Assembly (NCBI GenBank): GCA_038231495.1
Contig: JBBRLG010000128.1
Span: forward strand, 1 to 14,106
Direction: 5' to 3'
DNA length: 14,106 nucleotides
From: JBBRLG01 sp038231495
GTDB lineage: Bacteria; Planctomycetota; Planctomycetia; Gemmatales; Gemmataceae
In this document: one piece after another, positions 7,108 through 12,405 of the stretch
Numbering within the stretch: the stretch's first letter is position 1
Layout: every line of letters starts with the position of its first letter
Made by a program: the position numbers and the translations under genes
Notes under the pieces: generated by a model
What the model saw: only the letters and a program-made list of their open reading frames with translations
The model's database searches: none
What the model was told of the DNA's origin: nothing

Positions 7108-7195
7108 AATCTCGTGCTTTACCTTTGAGCTACCCCCGCGAAAGTCTGGGCGAGAGCGCGGGGGGCCGGAATTGAACCGGCATTCCGAGTTTGGG
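7108..7195 (-). tRNA. Circularly permuted tRNA-Gly(CCC)-like gene
   Basis: Reading the minus strand, the 3' half comes first: CCCAA-ACTCG (7195-7186), a 4-nt variable loop, T-arm GCCGG TTCAATT CCGGC (7181-7165) and acceptor strand CCCCCGC (7164-7158). After a 17- or 18-nt linker comes the 5' half: GCGGGGG (7139-7133), TA, D-arm GCTCAAAGGTAAAGC with the GGTA of a canonical D-loop, A26 and CGAGATT (7114-7108). Acceptor strands pair 7 of 7, extended by C-1:G73. Rejoined, the anticodon loop is TTCCCAA, normal for glycine CCC. Flaws: an A31-A39 mismatch, C13-A22 in the D-stem, and G at position 73. CCA is not encoded. A collinear tRNA is impossible for these parts because the D-arm lies downstream of the T-arm. 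Confidence 0.55.
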
Positions 7196-7266
7196 ATCGT
7201 TGGGTCGCGAAGTCGATCCGGCGCTCAGCACGGTTGCTGAGTCTGGAGTGATAGTCTGAGTTTGTT

Positions 7267-7384
7267 GAACCTGCCTCTACTAATTTGGGCTACCCCGCCG
7301 TCGGTTTTGCAAAGCCGCAAGCGGCAAATGCGGAGTGGCGGGGGTGGGATTTGCACCCACACTGACGGTCCGATTCAGGCTGAA
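7267..7384 (-). tRNA. Circularly permuted Leu-like tRNA gene, anticodon unresolved
   Basis: On the minus strand the 3' half comes first: GAATC (7376-7372), an 11-nt variable region, T-arm GTGGG TGCAAAT CCCAC (7360-7344), acceptor CCCCGCC (7343-7337) and A73. After a 36-nt linker comes the 5' half: GGCGGGG (7299-7293), T8 A9, D-arm GCCCAAATTAGTAGAGGC, A26 and GGTTC (7271-7267). Acceptor strands pair 7 of 7; GGTTC pairs with GAATC (one G-T). The D-arm and enlarged variable region are Leu-like, and TTCAG before the GAATC strand offers a CAG anticodon, but the loop would then have 8 nt. AACC (7399-7396) could instead pair with GGTT. The T-loop has G in place of the usual second T. It may be degenerate or a mimic. 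The linker carries the repeat AGCCGCAAGCGGCA. Confidence 0.42.
7313..7326. repeat. Repeat core AGCCGCAAGCGGCA in the linker of the permuted tRNA-like unit
   Basis: The same 14-nt word forms part of the hairpin at 1477-1529. It is self-complementary (GCCGC AA GCGGC). Here it lies between the 3' and 5' halves of the Leu-like unit, so a small dispersed palindrome may have been built into, or have lengthened, the linker. Confidence 0.55.
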
Positions 7385-7435
7385 TTTAAGTCTAAGGTTA
7401 CACTCCGATCGCATCGTATCTGTTGCAGCGAACCG

Positions 7436-7463
7436 GGGGCTGTGCCACGGCTGGCACAGCCCC
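7436..7463 (-). terminator. 12-bp perfect hairpin after the 245-residue protein gene
   Basis: GGGGCTGTGCCA (7436-7447) pairs exactly with 7452-7463 around the loop CGGC. On the minus strand it starts 21 nt after the stop codon at 7485. No T-run follows, so it need not end transcription; it could also be a processing signal or 3'-end protector that separates the mRNA from the RNA region further downstream. Confidence 0.55.
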
Positions 7464-7484
7464 GCACGGGTCGTGGTCCATTCA

Positions 7485-8222
7485 TTAGCGGCCGTCGAAC
7501 ACGTAGCCGAGCACGGCGGCACCGAGCTTCTTCGGCTTCACGTCGAGGCCGTTGGCCTCCTCGCGGGCGGCCTTCACGGCGTCCAGCAGCTTACGCACGC
7601 GGTCCAGCATGGCGTTCTTCGTCGCCGCCGGCGTGGCACCGCTGAACTTCGTCGTCGTCCAGGTGCCGACCCACACGTCCTCCATGTACATCTCGACCTG
7701 GGCCGGGTGCTCCTTCGTCGCCTCGTACTTGACGTGGTTCTTCGGCACCTTCTTCGTACGGTTGGAGCGCGACGGACGCGAAACGTAGCCGTCCGCCTCC
7801 TCCTTGTACTCCCAGTCCTCGCCCGTGTCGAGTACCGGCAGCGACTCGACGAACGTGCGCAGGTCCGCGACCTGCTTTTCCAGGAACAGCAAGTGCGTGA
7901 CCGGCACGCCCTCGATCAGCTTGCGGCCTTCGACCACGACGTCAGCCTTGGCCTGGCTGTTCGCCCAGTCCTGCGTGGCGACCACGTCGAACATTTCGAT
8001 CAAGTCGTCCGTCACCTTGCGGATCACGTCGCTGACCTTGACCTGAACGTGCTTGCGCTCGTCGGGCTGGGGCTCGCCGCCGTCGTCGCGCGGCTGGTAG
8101 GTGCGTACGAGACCGGTGAGCAGTTCGGGCTTCTTGACCTGCTGGTAGGCGGCTGCGAGCGTTTCCTTGGCCTGCGCTTTCTTGCCGGCCTGGATGGCGA
8201 TAATCTGGTTGAGCTTGGCCAT
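7485..8222 (-). CDS. Uncharacterised conserved protein (MAKLNQIIAI family) upstream of the RNA locus
   Basis: The 245-residue product has no signal peptide and no hydrophobic segment, so it is cytoplasmic. GGAGGAGG ends 7 nt before the ATG, fixing the start. I recall a family of similar length in several phyla with the same opening (MAKLNQIIAIxxG), a central DWANxxAKADVVV and PVTHLLFLEKQVADLRTFVESLPVL segment, a basic RSNRTKKVPK stretch (about 151-160), and EHPAQxxxxxEDVxVGxW followed by a helical C-terminus with REEAN. No catalytic motif or biochemical role is known to me. It is the only gene transcribed towards the permuted tRNA-like region, with no recognised promoter between, so co-transcription and RNA binding are reasonable hypotheses. 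Family recognition is from memory. Confidence 0.8.
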   Translation of the reverse strand: MAKLNQIIAIQAGKKAQAKETLAAAYQQVKKPELLTGLVRTYQPRDDGGEPQPDERKHVQVKVSDVIRKVTDDLIEMFDVVATQDWANSQAKADVVVEGRKLIEGVPVTHLLFLEKQVADLRTFVESLPVLDTGEDWEYKEEADGYVSRPSRSNRTKKVPKNHVKYEATKEHPAQVEMYMEDVWVGTWTTTKFSGATPAATKNAMLDRVRKLLDAVKAAREEANGLDVKPKKLGAAVLGYVFDGR

Positions 8223-8360
8223 TGGGCGTCCTCCTCCGTCGTTGCGGGGTTTTTCGTGTTTATCCTCGTGCCGGAGAGGACACGGTTGGCGGAAGAAGGG
8301 TTCGCTTGAAATGCGTTCGGCGCACGCTACGGACGCTGGACGGGTCGCAAAACCAGCCCC

Positions 8361-9140
8361 TCAGCGTTCCCAGGGCAGTTCGTCATCCCAGCGGTTCCTG
8401 CGCCCGAATTCCACCTGTAAGGCCTGGATGCTGCTGAAACAGAACATCGCGAAGAAAAGGGCGGTCCACATACTGCTGCCGATCAAATAGGAGACGTGCG
8501 GGATAAGTTCGTCGCCGGAACCATAGGCGTTCAGCAACACCTGGACGGCCAGAAAGCCGGACAGCAGGATCGACAGCCAAAGCGAGGCGATGACGCCTTT
8601 CTGGCCGAACGGTGCTTCGAGCAGTTCACGGCTAATTCTGCCGCCGTCGAGCGGCCAGATCGGCAACAGGTTCAGGACGGGCCAGTACAGGTTAATAACG
8701 AACAATATCCGGTGCAATTTTATAAGGAGGATCGACCAGTCGTCCGGTGCGTGCGGCAGCAATAACTTTTCGCTGGCGAAGACGAGGCCGAGCAAAACGA
8801 ACTGGGCCAGGGGGCCGGCGAAGTACACGGCGACCCGTTGCCAGCGCTTGCGGAGGTCGCTGGAGCCGATAGCAACGCCGCCGAAGCTGTACAGGATGAT
8901 GTGGCCGTCGCTGCCGAACACGCGGCCCACGAGGACGTGGCCGAGTTCGTGGAGCAGCACGGACAGGAACACGCACAGAACCCAGAGCGCGAGGTACCCG
9001 AGGTTGCCGCCCCGCCCGGCGACCAAATCCCAGCCGAGGATCGCGCCGAAGACCCAGTGCAGCGGGTGGACGCGCACGTGAACGCCGAACAGCCAAAAGC
9101 GCAGGTCCAACGGCGTTTCGGAAGGGATACCGGAAAACAC
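8361..9140 (-). CDS. Site-2-protease-like zinc metallopeptidase (M50 family)
   Basis: The 259-residue membrane protein carries HELGH at 64-68 within a hydrophobic helix, the zinc-binding motif of M50 intramembrane proteases, and LLPIWPLDGG (159-168) supplying the third ligand Asp. Four to six hydrophobic segments are visible (about 27-41, 50-70, 103-122, 144-164, 185-205, 226-246), the compact core without PDZ or CBS domains. Such enzymes cut transmembrane substrates, often anti-sigma factors; the substrate is unknown here. The start chosen is GTG at 9140 (VFSGIPSETP), with GAGG 10 nt before it; homologues begin at the same point, and the upstream extension is proline-rich noise. The gene is divergent from the class V aminotransferase across 152 bp. 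Confidence 0.9.
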   Translation of the reverse strand: MFSGIPSETPLDLRFWLFGVHVRVHPLHWVFGAILGWDLVAGRGGNLGYLALWVLCVFLSVLLHELGHVLVGRVFGSDGHIILYSFGGVAIGSSDLRKRWQRVAVYFAGPLAQFVLLGLVFASEKLLLPHAPDDWSILLIKLHRILFVINLYWPVLNLLPIWPLDGGRISRELLEAPFGQKGVIASLWLSILLSGFLAVQVLLNAYGSGDELIPHVSYLIGSSMWTALFFAMFCFSSIQALQVEFGRRNRWDDELPWER

Positions 9141-9279
9141 GGCGACACGTCCTCGCGGGGTTGGTGGTGGTTCGTTGATTGTGGACGCCGGTGGGGGTTG
9201 GGGCAAGGGGAAATCAAGACAAGGGGACAAGGTCCAGCGTAGTCCCCGAATTTCCGTCGCCATTCCCCGCGCCGGCCAT

Positions 9280-9285
9280 TACAAT
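9280..9285 (+). promoter_or_regulatory. TACAAT box 7 nt before the aminotransferase start
   Basis: TACAAT ends exactly 7 nt before the ATG at 9293, so a transcript starting at the usual distance would begin at the start codon. No Shine-Dalgarno sequence is seen before this ATG or before the in-frame ATG at 9320. No good -35 hexamer is found. The spacing is identical to that at 5270-5283. Confidence 0.4.
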
Positions 9286-9292
9286 CCGCTGC

Positions 9293-10420
9293 ATGAACTG
9301 GAACACCTTCCGCAACGCGATGCCCGTTACGCGCCGTTGGGCGTACTTCGACCACGCCGCCGTCGCGCCGCTCAGCGGGCCGGCACAACAAGCCCTCGCC
9401 GAGTGGGCCGCCGACCTTGCCGAGAACGGCGACGTTCGCGAACCGGACTGGCTGCGCCGCGTCGAGGGTGTTCGCCAAAACTTCGGTCGACTGCTGAACG
9501 CCGATCCGCTCGACGTGGCCTTTGTCAAAAATACCAGCGAGGGCATCGGCATCGTCGCCGAAGGACTGCCCTGGCGCGACGGCGACAACGTCGTCACCGC
9601 CGCCGAGGAGTACCCGGCGAACGTCTATCCATGGCTGAACTTGCAGGCGCGCGGCGTCGAGACGCGCCTGGTGCCGAGCCAGGGGAACAAAGTCAGCGTT
9701 GACGACGTGCGCGCCGCCGTCGATTCGCGCACCCGGCTCGTCAGCCTGAGTTTCGTCGAGTTTGCCAGCGGCTATCGCAACGACCTGGACACCATCGGCT
9801 CGTTCTGCCGGGAGCGCGGTGTCCTCTTCTTCGTGGACGCGATTCAAGGGCTGGGCGTCCTGCCGCTCGACGTGAACCGGTCGCCGATCGACTTCCTCGC
9901 CGCCGACGGGCACAAGTGGTTGCTCGGACCCGAAGGCGCGGGCGTTTTCTACATCCGCCGGGAACTGGTCGATCGGCTGCACTGCGTCGGCGTCGGCTGG
10001 AACAGCGTGTTGGACAGCTTCAACTTCTCGCGGCTCGACTTCCGCTTGAAGCCGCACGCCGGCCGCTGGGAGAGCGGCACCCTCAACATCGGCGGCATCA
10101 TGGGCCTGGGCGCAAGTTTAGAGCTGCTCCAAAATGCGGGCGTCGCCGCGGTCGCCGAGCGCATCCTGCATTTGACCGACCACCTGTGCGAGCAGGCGTT
10201 GCGGGCGGGCCTGCAAGTCTTCAGCAGCCGCGAGCCGGCGGAGCGATCCGGCATCGTGTCGCTGCTCATCCCCGGCGACCCGCGCGAGGCGGTGCGCCGC
10301 TGCAAGGCAGCCAACGTCGTCGTCAGCCAGCGCGGCGGTCGGCTGCGCGTCAGCCCCCACGCCTACAACACGCCCGACGAAATCGACCGGCTGGTGCAAC
10401 TGCTCGGAGCCACCGCATGA
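9293..10420 (+). CDS. Class V aminotransferase, cysteine-desulfurase-like without the catalytic Cys loop
   Basis: The 375-residue product is a PLP enzyme of the class V fold: YFDHAAVAPLS at 18-28 (substrate-loop region), NTSEGI at 80-85 binding the cofactor phosphate, VDAIQGLG (D182, Q185) at the pyridine ring, and DGHKWLLGPEG with the Schiff-base lysine K208. RWESGTLN follows. In SufS/IscS enzymes a loop near the C-terminus carries the persulfide Cys (RxGxHCA); the equivalent here, VVVSQRGGRLRVSPHAYNT, has none. It is therefore unlikely to be a normal cysteine desulfurase and may be a related lyase, epimerase or aminotransferase. The second ATG at 9320 (MPVTRRW) is a plausible alternative start. 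It overlaps coaD by ATGA, implying an operon. Confidence 0.88.
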   Translation: MNWNTFRNAMPVTRRWAYFDHAAVAPLSGPAQQALAEWAADLAENGDVREPDWLRRVEGVRQNFGRLLNADPLDVAFVKNTSEGIGIVAEGLPWRDGDNVVTAAEEYPANVYPWLNLQARGVETRLVPSQGNKVSVDDVRAAVDSRTRLVSLSFVEFASGYRNDLDTIGSFCRERGVLFFVDAIQGLGVLPLDVNRSPIDFLAADGHKWLLGPEGAGVFYIRRELVDRLHCVGVGWNSVLDSFNFSRLDFRLKPHAGRWESGTLNIGGIMGLGASLELLQNAGVAAVAERILHLTDHLCEQALRAGLQVFSSREPAERSGIVSLLIPGDPREAVRRCKAANVVVSQRGGRLRVSPHAYNTPDEIDRLVQLLGATA

Positions 10421-10935
10421 CGACAAAACTCGACCACCGCATCGCGGTCTACACGGGGACGTTCGACCCGGTCCACCTGGGCCACCTCGACGTGATCGAC
10501 CGCGGCCGCCGCATCTTCGACCACCTGATCGTCGGCATCGGCAGCAACCCCGATAAGGCGCCGTTTTTCACGATTGACGAGCGTGTGGAACTGGTGCGCC
10601 GGGTGATTGTTGAGCACAAATATCCGAACGTGACCGTCGCGCCGTTCGACGGCCTGGCCGTCACGTTCGTGCGCGCGGTCGGGTCGAGCGTCATGCTGCG
10701 CGGCCTGCGTACAACGAGCGACATGGAGAATGAATTCGCGATGTCGCTGATGAACCTGAACCTGGACCGGGAGATTGAAACGGTGTTCCTGATGGCGTCG
10801 GAATTATACTCGCACGTGAGCAGTTCGCTCTTACGGCAAATCGCCACGTTCGGCGGCGACCTGAGCAATTTCCTGCCGGCGGCGGTCAAACGGGCGCTAG
10901 AGGCGCGCGTGCGCGAGCGACGACAACAGCTGTAA
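10417..10935 (+). CDS. coaD: Pantetheine-phosphate adenylyltransferase
   Basis: The 172-residue product transfers AMP from ATP to 4'-phosphopantetheine to give dephospho-CoA, the fourth step of coenzyme A synthesis in the cytoplasm. It has the nucleotidyltransferase signature TGTFDPVHLGHLDVI with HxGH at 20-23, the LRGLRTTSDMENEF segment that is typical of CoaD, and VSSSLLRQIATFGG, matching the ISSTxxR ATP-binding motif. The length is slightly above the usual 160. The start overlaps the stop of the upstream aminotransferase (ATGA), so the two are translationally coupled. A link between that aminotransferase and CoA metabolism is not established by this. Confidence 0.96.
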   Translation: MTTKLDHRIAVYTGTFDPVHLGHLDVIDRGRRIFDHLIVGIGSNPDKAPFFTIDERVELVRRVIVEHKYPNVTVAPFDGLAVTFVRAVGSSVMLRGLRTTSDMENEFAMSLMNLNLDREIETVFLMASELYSHVSSSLLRQIATFGGDLSNFLPAAVKRALEARVRERRQQL

Positions 10936-10945
10936 TAGACGGTTC

Positions 10946-10966
10946 AAGGGGAAACGATTTCCCTTT
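10946..10966 (+). terminator. Probable terminator after coaD
   Basis: AAGGGGAAA pairs with TTTCCCTTT (9 bp including one G-T) around CGA, 10 nt after the coaD stop, followed by CTGTTAC. The T-rich right arm helps, but the T-run after the stem is short. TACAAT at 10971-10976, just downstream, could be the -10 box of the next two genes. Confidence 0.5.
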
Positions 10967-10970
10967 CTGT

Positions 10971-10976
10971 TACAAT
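10971..10976 (+). promoter_or_regulatory. Possible -10 box (TACAAT) of the protease gene pair
   Basis: TACAAT lies 42 nt before the preferred start at 11019, leaving room for a leader with its own GAGGAGG. No clear -35 hexamer stands 16-18 nt upstream because that position is inside the preceding hairpin. Confidence 0.35.
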
Positions 10977-11018
10977 AAGTAGGGAGGGAACGGCCCAATG
11001 CTTTTGAGGAGGTCCGTC

Positions 11019-11294
11019 ATGGCACCAAGGCAAAGCCGATACGAATTGGACGAAATGGCGCGGCGGGGGACGGAACGGTATGAGCAAAAGGTTCGTCCCC
11101 TTGTCGAACAGGGCAACCGCGGGCGCTTCGTCGCCATTGACGTTGATACCGGGGAGTTTGAAATGGCGGACACGTCGCTCGCCGCTGCTACCAATCTGTT
11201 AACCCGGCTGCCGGAGGCCCAAATCTGGTGCCTGCGGATCGGCTATAAGGCGGTTCGTCATTTCAGCCCCCCCTTGCACCCGGAGGAGGCATGA
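11019..11294 (+). CDS. Small conserved partner protein of a clan AA protease
   Basis: The 91-residue product (MAPRQSRYELDEMARRGTER...) contains RYEQKVRPLVEQGNRGRFVAIDVDTG with the pattern Y-x-x-x-V-R-P-x-V-E...G-(K/R)-F-(V)-A-I-D-V-x-T-G, then FEMADTSLAAATNLL and LRIGYKAV near the end. I recall small proteins of this pattern encoded directly upstream of retropepsin-like genes in cyanobacteria and planctomycetes. The start at 11019 is chosen because GAGGAGG lies 6 nt before it; an ATG at 10998 is in frame but lacks this. The stop overlaps the next start (ATGA). The role is unknown; an antitoxin-like or substrate role has not been shown. Confidence 0.8.
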   Translation: MAPRQSRYELDEMARRGTERYEQKVRPLVEQGNRGRFVAIDVDTGEFEMADTSLAAATNLLTRLPEAQIWCLRIGYKAVRHFSPPLHPEEA

Positions 11295-11662
11295 TTACCG
11301 GGGTAGTTACCAAGGACCTTGAAATAACGGTACCCGTTGGCTTGCAAGATGCGGCCGGGCGAAACCACCAACTAACCGCGGTAATCGATACCGGCTACAA
11401 CGGCTTTCTCACTCTGACTCACGCGCTCGTCGCCGCATTTGGACTTCCCCTGCTTTACGCAAATTATGCTCAGCTTGCGGACGGAAGCACGGCGATGCTC
11501 CCTGTTCACGGGGCCACTCTTAATTGGGATGGTCAGTGGCGTCTCATCGAAGTGGACGTTACCGACATTAAACCGCTCGTCGGCACGGCTCTGGTGGGCG
11601 GTTATGAAATGAAGGTCCAAATGGTGGCTGGTGGTAGCGTAACCCTCGAAGCGATGCCATGA
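11291..11662 (+). CDS. Clan AA aspartic protease (retropepsin-like)
   Basis: The 123-residue product has AVIDTGYNGFLTL with the catalytic Asp in D33-T-G, and LVGTALVGGYEMKVQM late in the chain, where the family usually has a hydrophobic-hydrophobic-G segment. A single DTG and this length mean it must form a dimer to make one active site, as in retroviral proteases. There is no signal peptide or membrane segment, so it is cytoplasmic. GGAGGAGG stands directly before the ATG, within the end of the upstream gene, indicating coupled translation. Substrate unknown; the partner protein encoded just upstream is a natural candidate. Confidence 0.88.
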   Translation: MITGVVTKDLEITVPVGLQDAAGRNHQLTAVIDTGYNGFLTLTHALVAAFGLPLLYANYAQLADGSTAMLPVHGATLNWDGQWRLIEVDVTDIKPLVGTALVGGYEMKVQMVAGGSVTLEAMP

Positions 11663-11729
11663 ACACCGGCATGCGCAGCGGAATTGGGAATCCAATCGCT
11701 TCCTTGGAAACATTGCCATGATCCAATAG

Positions 11730-11840
11730 ACGGGCACGGATTTTGCGCAACTCCCAGCGGACGCCCGCAAGGCGACCCGCAAAATTCTTGCTGAAGACGA
11801 ACGCCTTGAGTTCTCACAAGCTCGAAGTGTAGGCGAGTAA
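11730..11840 (+). pseudogene. Short decayed coding fragment
   Basis: After a stop (TAG 11727-11729) the frame reads TGTDFAQLPADARKATRKIL and continues AEDERLEFSQARSVGE to TAA 11838-11840. The composition is protein-like, amphipathic and lysine/arginine-rich, but there is no start codon or ribosome binding site and the frame upstream is closed. It looks like the 3' end of a lost gene. I do not recognise the family. The fragment runs into a dispersed repeat. Confidence 0.35.
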
Positions 11841-11880
11841 AACCGCGTCCCTCGCTTGCGCTTCGGGCTTGTAAGGCCCA
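11841..11880. repeat. Dispersed planctomycete repeat (SPKRKRG / PEAQAR type)
   Basis: The minus strand here carries AAGCCCGAAGCGCAAGCGAG, which reads as SPKRKRG in one frame and YKPEAQARDAV in another. I recall this word as a frequent intergenic repeat in Gemmata-type genomes, where it produces these peptide tails in false ORFs. It lies between the protease pair and the small HTH-like gene. The assignment to a repeat family is from memory. Confidence 0.6.
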
Positions 11881-11896
11881 TTCCGTACGCTCAAAA

Positions 11897-12235
11897 CTAC
11901 TCGGCGAGGATGTCCACGAGTTGCTTGAGGTAGCGCATGCCGCCGGCCAGTTTGGCTAGGTCGCGCACCTTGATGATCAGGTCCACCGGACCGCCGGCAC
12001 CCGACTTCTTGGAAGTTTCGGCGGCGCGCTTGCGCTTCTCCTCGCGCTTCTGGTGGTTCTCTTTGCTCTTGATGTAATAAACCAGGGTGGGGCGGACCTT
12101 GATGCCCTTCGCGGCTAGGAGGGTGATGATCTCCTTGGAACGGGCCTCCGGCCGCTGGGCGATCACGTCGCGGATCGCGGCCGACTTGTTGACCGACGCC
12201 CCGTCGCCCGCGCCGCTCGTCTTCGACTTCGCCAT
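11897..12235 (-). CDS. Small helix-turn-helix-like basic protein
   Basis: The 112-residue product has a Gly/Ser-rich start (MAKSKTSGAGDG), then KSAAIRDVIAQRPEARSKEI and ITLLAAKGIKVRPTLVYYIK (17-55), which has the look of a small winged-helix or HTH fold of the kind that reads a gene-regulatory site. A strongly basic stretch (KSKENHQKREEKRKRAAETSKK) and a last helix DLAKLAGGMRYLKQLVDILAE, a possible oligomerisation helix, follow. I recall multiple paralogues in Gemmata-type genomes but no function. GGGGGA stands before the ATG. The gene has a strong promoter with three TCTAAG copies near its -10 box and is divergent from the class III aminotransferase. Confidence 0.78.
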   Translation of the reverse strand: MAKSKTSGAGDGASVNKSAAIRDVIAQRPEARSKEIITLLAAKGIKVRPTLVYYIKSKENHQKREEKRKRAAETSKKSGAGGPVDLIIKVRDLAKLAGGMRYLKQLVDILAE

Positions 12236-12298
12236 GAATTCCCCCGTCGTAGTTAAGGGCGATCGACAATCAACCGTGCTAAGATTATTTGGGCGTCG

Positions 12299-12338
12299 TC
12301 TAAGACTCTAAGATACCCTCTAAGGTCTCCATTGTCAA
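12299..12338 (-). promoter_or_regulatory. Sigma70-type promoter with three TCTAAG/CTTAGA repeats
   Basis: On the minus strand TTGACA (12338-12333) and TATCTT (12315-12310) are separated by exactly 17 nt, the best promoter in the window. It drives the small HTH-like gene. CTTAGA occurs three times in the same orientation, at 12324-12319, 12312-12307 and 12304-12299 (spacings 12 and 8), covering the spacer, the -10 box and the start site. This is the layout expected for an operator that blocks polymerase. Confidence 0.65.
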
Positions 12339-12405
12339 CGGGCGGTCGCACGGGTGCGCGGGCCGACGAGTCTTGGCGACGCGCACCTGACGTTTGCGAA
12401 TCCGT

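Larger units (their letters stand above)
7009..7435 (-). ncRNA. Structured RNA region carrying two permuted tRNA-like units
   Basis: This 427-nt stretch lies between the stop of the upstream minus-strand gene (7485) and an intrinsic terminator. It has no protein frame but dense complementarity: two tRNA-like units in permuted order (7267-7384 and 7108-7195), a 6-bp hairpin between them (CTCAGC loop GCTGAG, 7224-7241), an alternative hairpin GGATCG/CGATCC (7214-7219 with 7194-7199), and flanking helices next to each unit. No promoter was recognised directly before it, so it is probably transcribed from the upstream gene or processed from its mRNA. It could be a tRNA precursor or a tRNA-mimicking regulatory RNA. 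The boundaries are approximate. Confidence 0.55.

Noticed and set aside
7158..7299. Ordinary, collinear tRNA with an intron, made of the 5' half at 7299 and the T-arm at 7181
   Set aside because: The acceptor would lose T8 register or end in a T-C mismatch, and it leaves the other T-arm and D-arm without partners. The permuted pairing gives 7 of 7 for both units.
7009..7435. Permuted tmRNA
   Set aside because: Both units have a full D-arm with D-stem, no Ala-type G3-U70 acceptor signature, and no tag reading frame or pseudoknot series is evident.
7009..7435. Group I intron split around a tRNA anticodon
   Set aside because: Fragments such as TCAGACTA and AGAGACTG recall intron core words, but no consistent P, Q, R, S set is found and the spaces are too short for a complete core.
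8720..10057. Minus-strand frame of 445 codons across two real genes
   Set aside because: Antisense of the class V aminotransferase and out-of-frame copy of the M50 gene; both real genes have catalytic motifs.
11372..11881. Minus-strand frame of 169 codons starting MGLTSPKRKRG
   Set aside because: It starts in the dispersed repeat and runs antisense through the clan AA protease gene.
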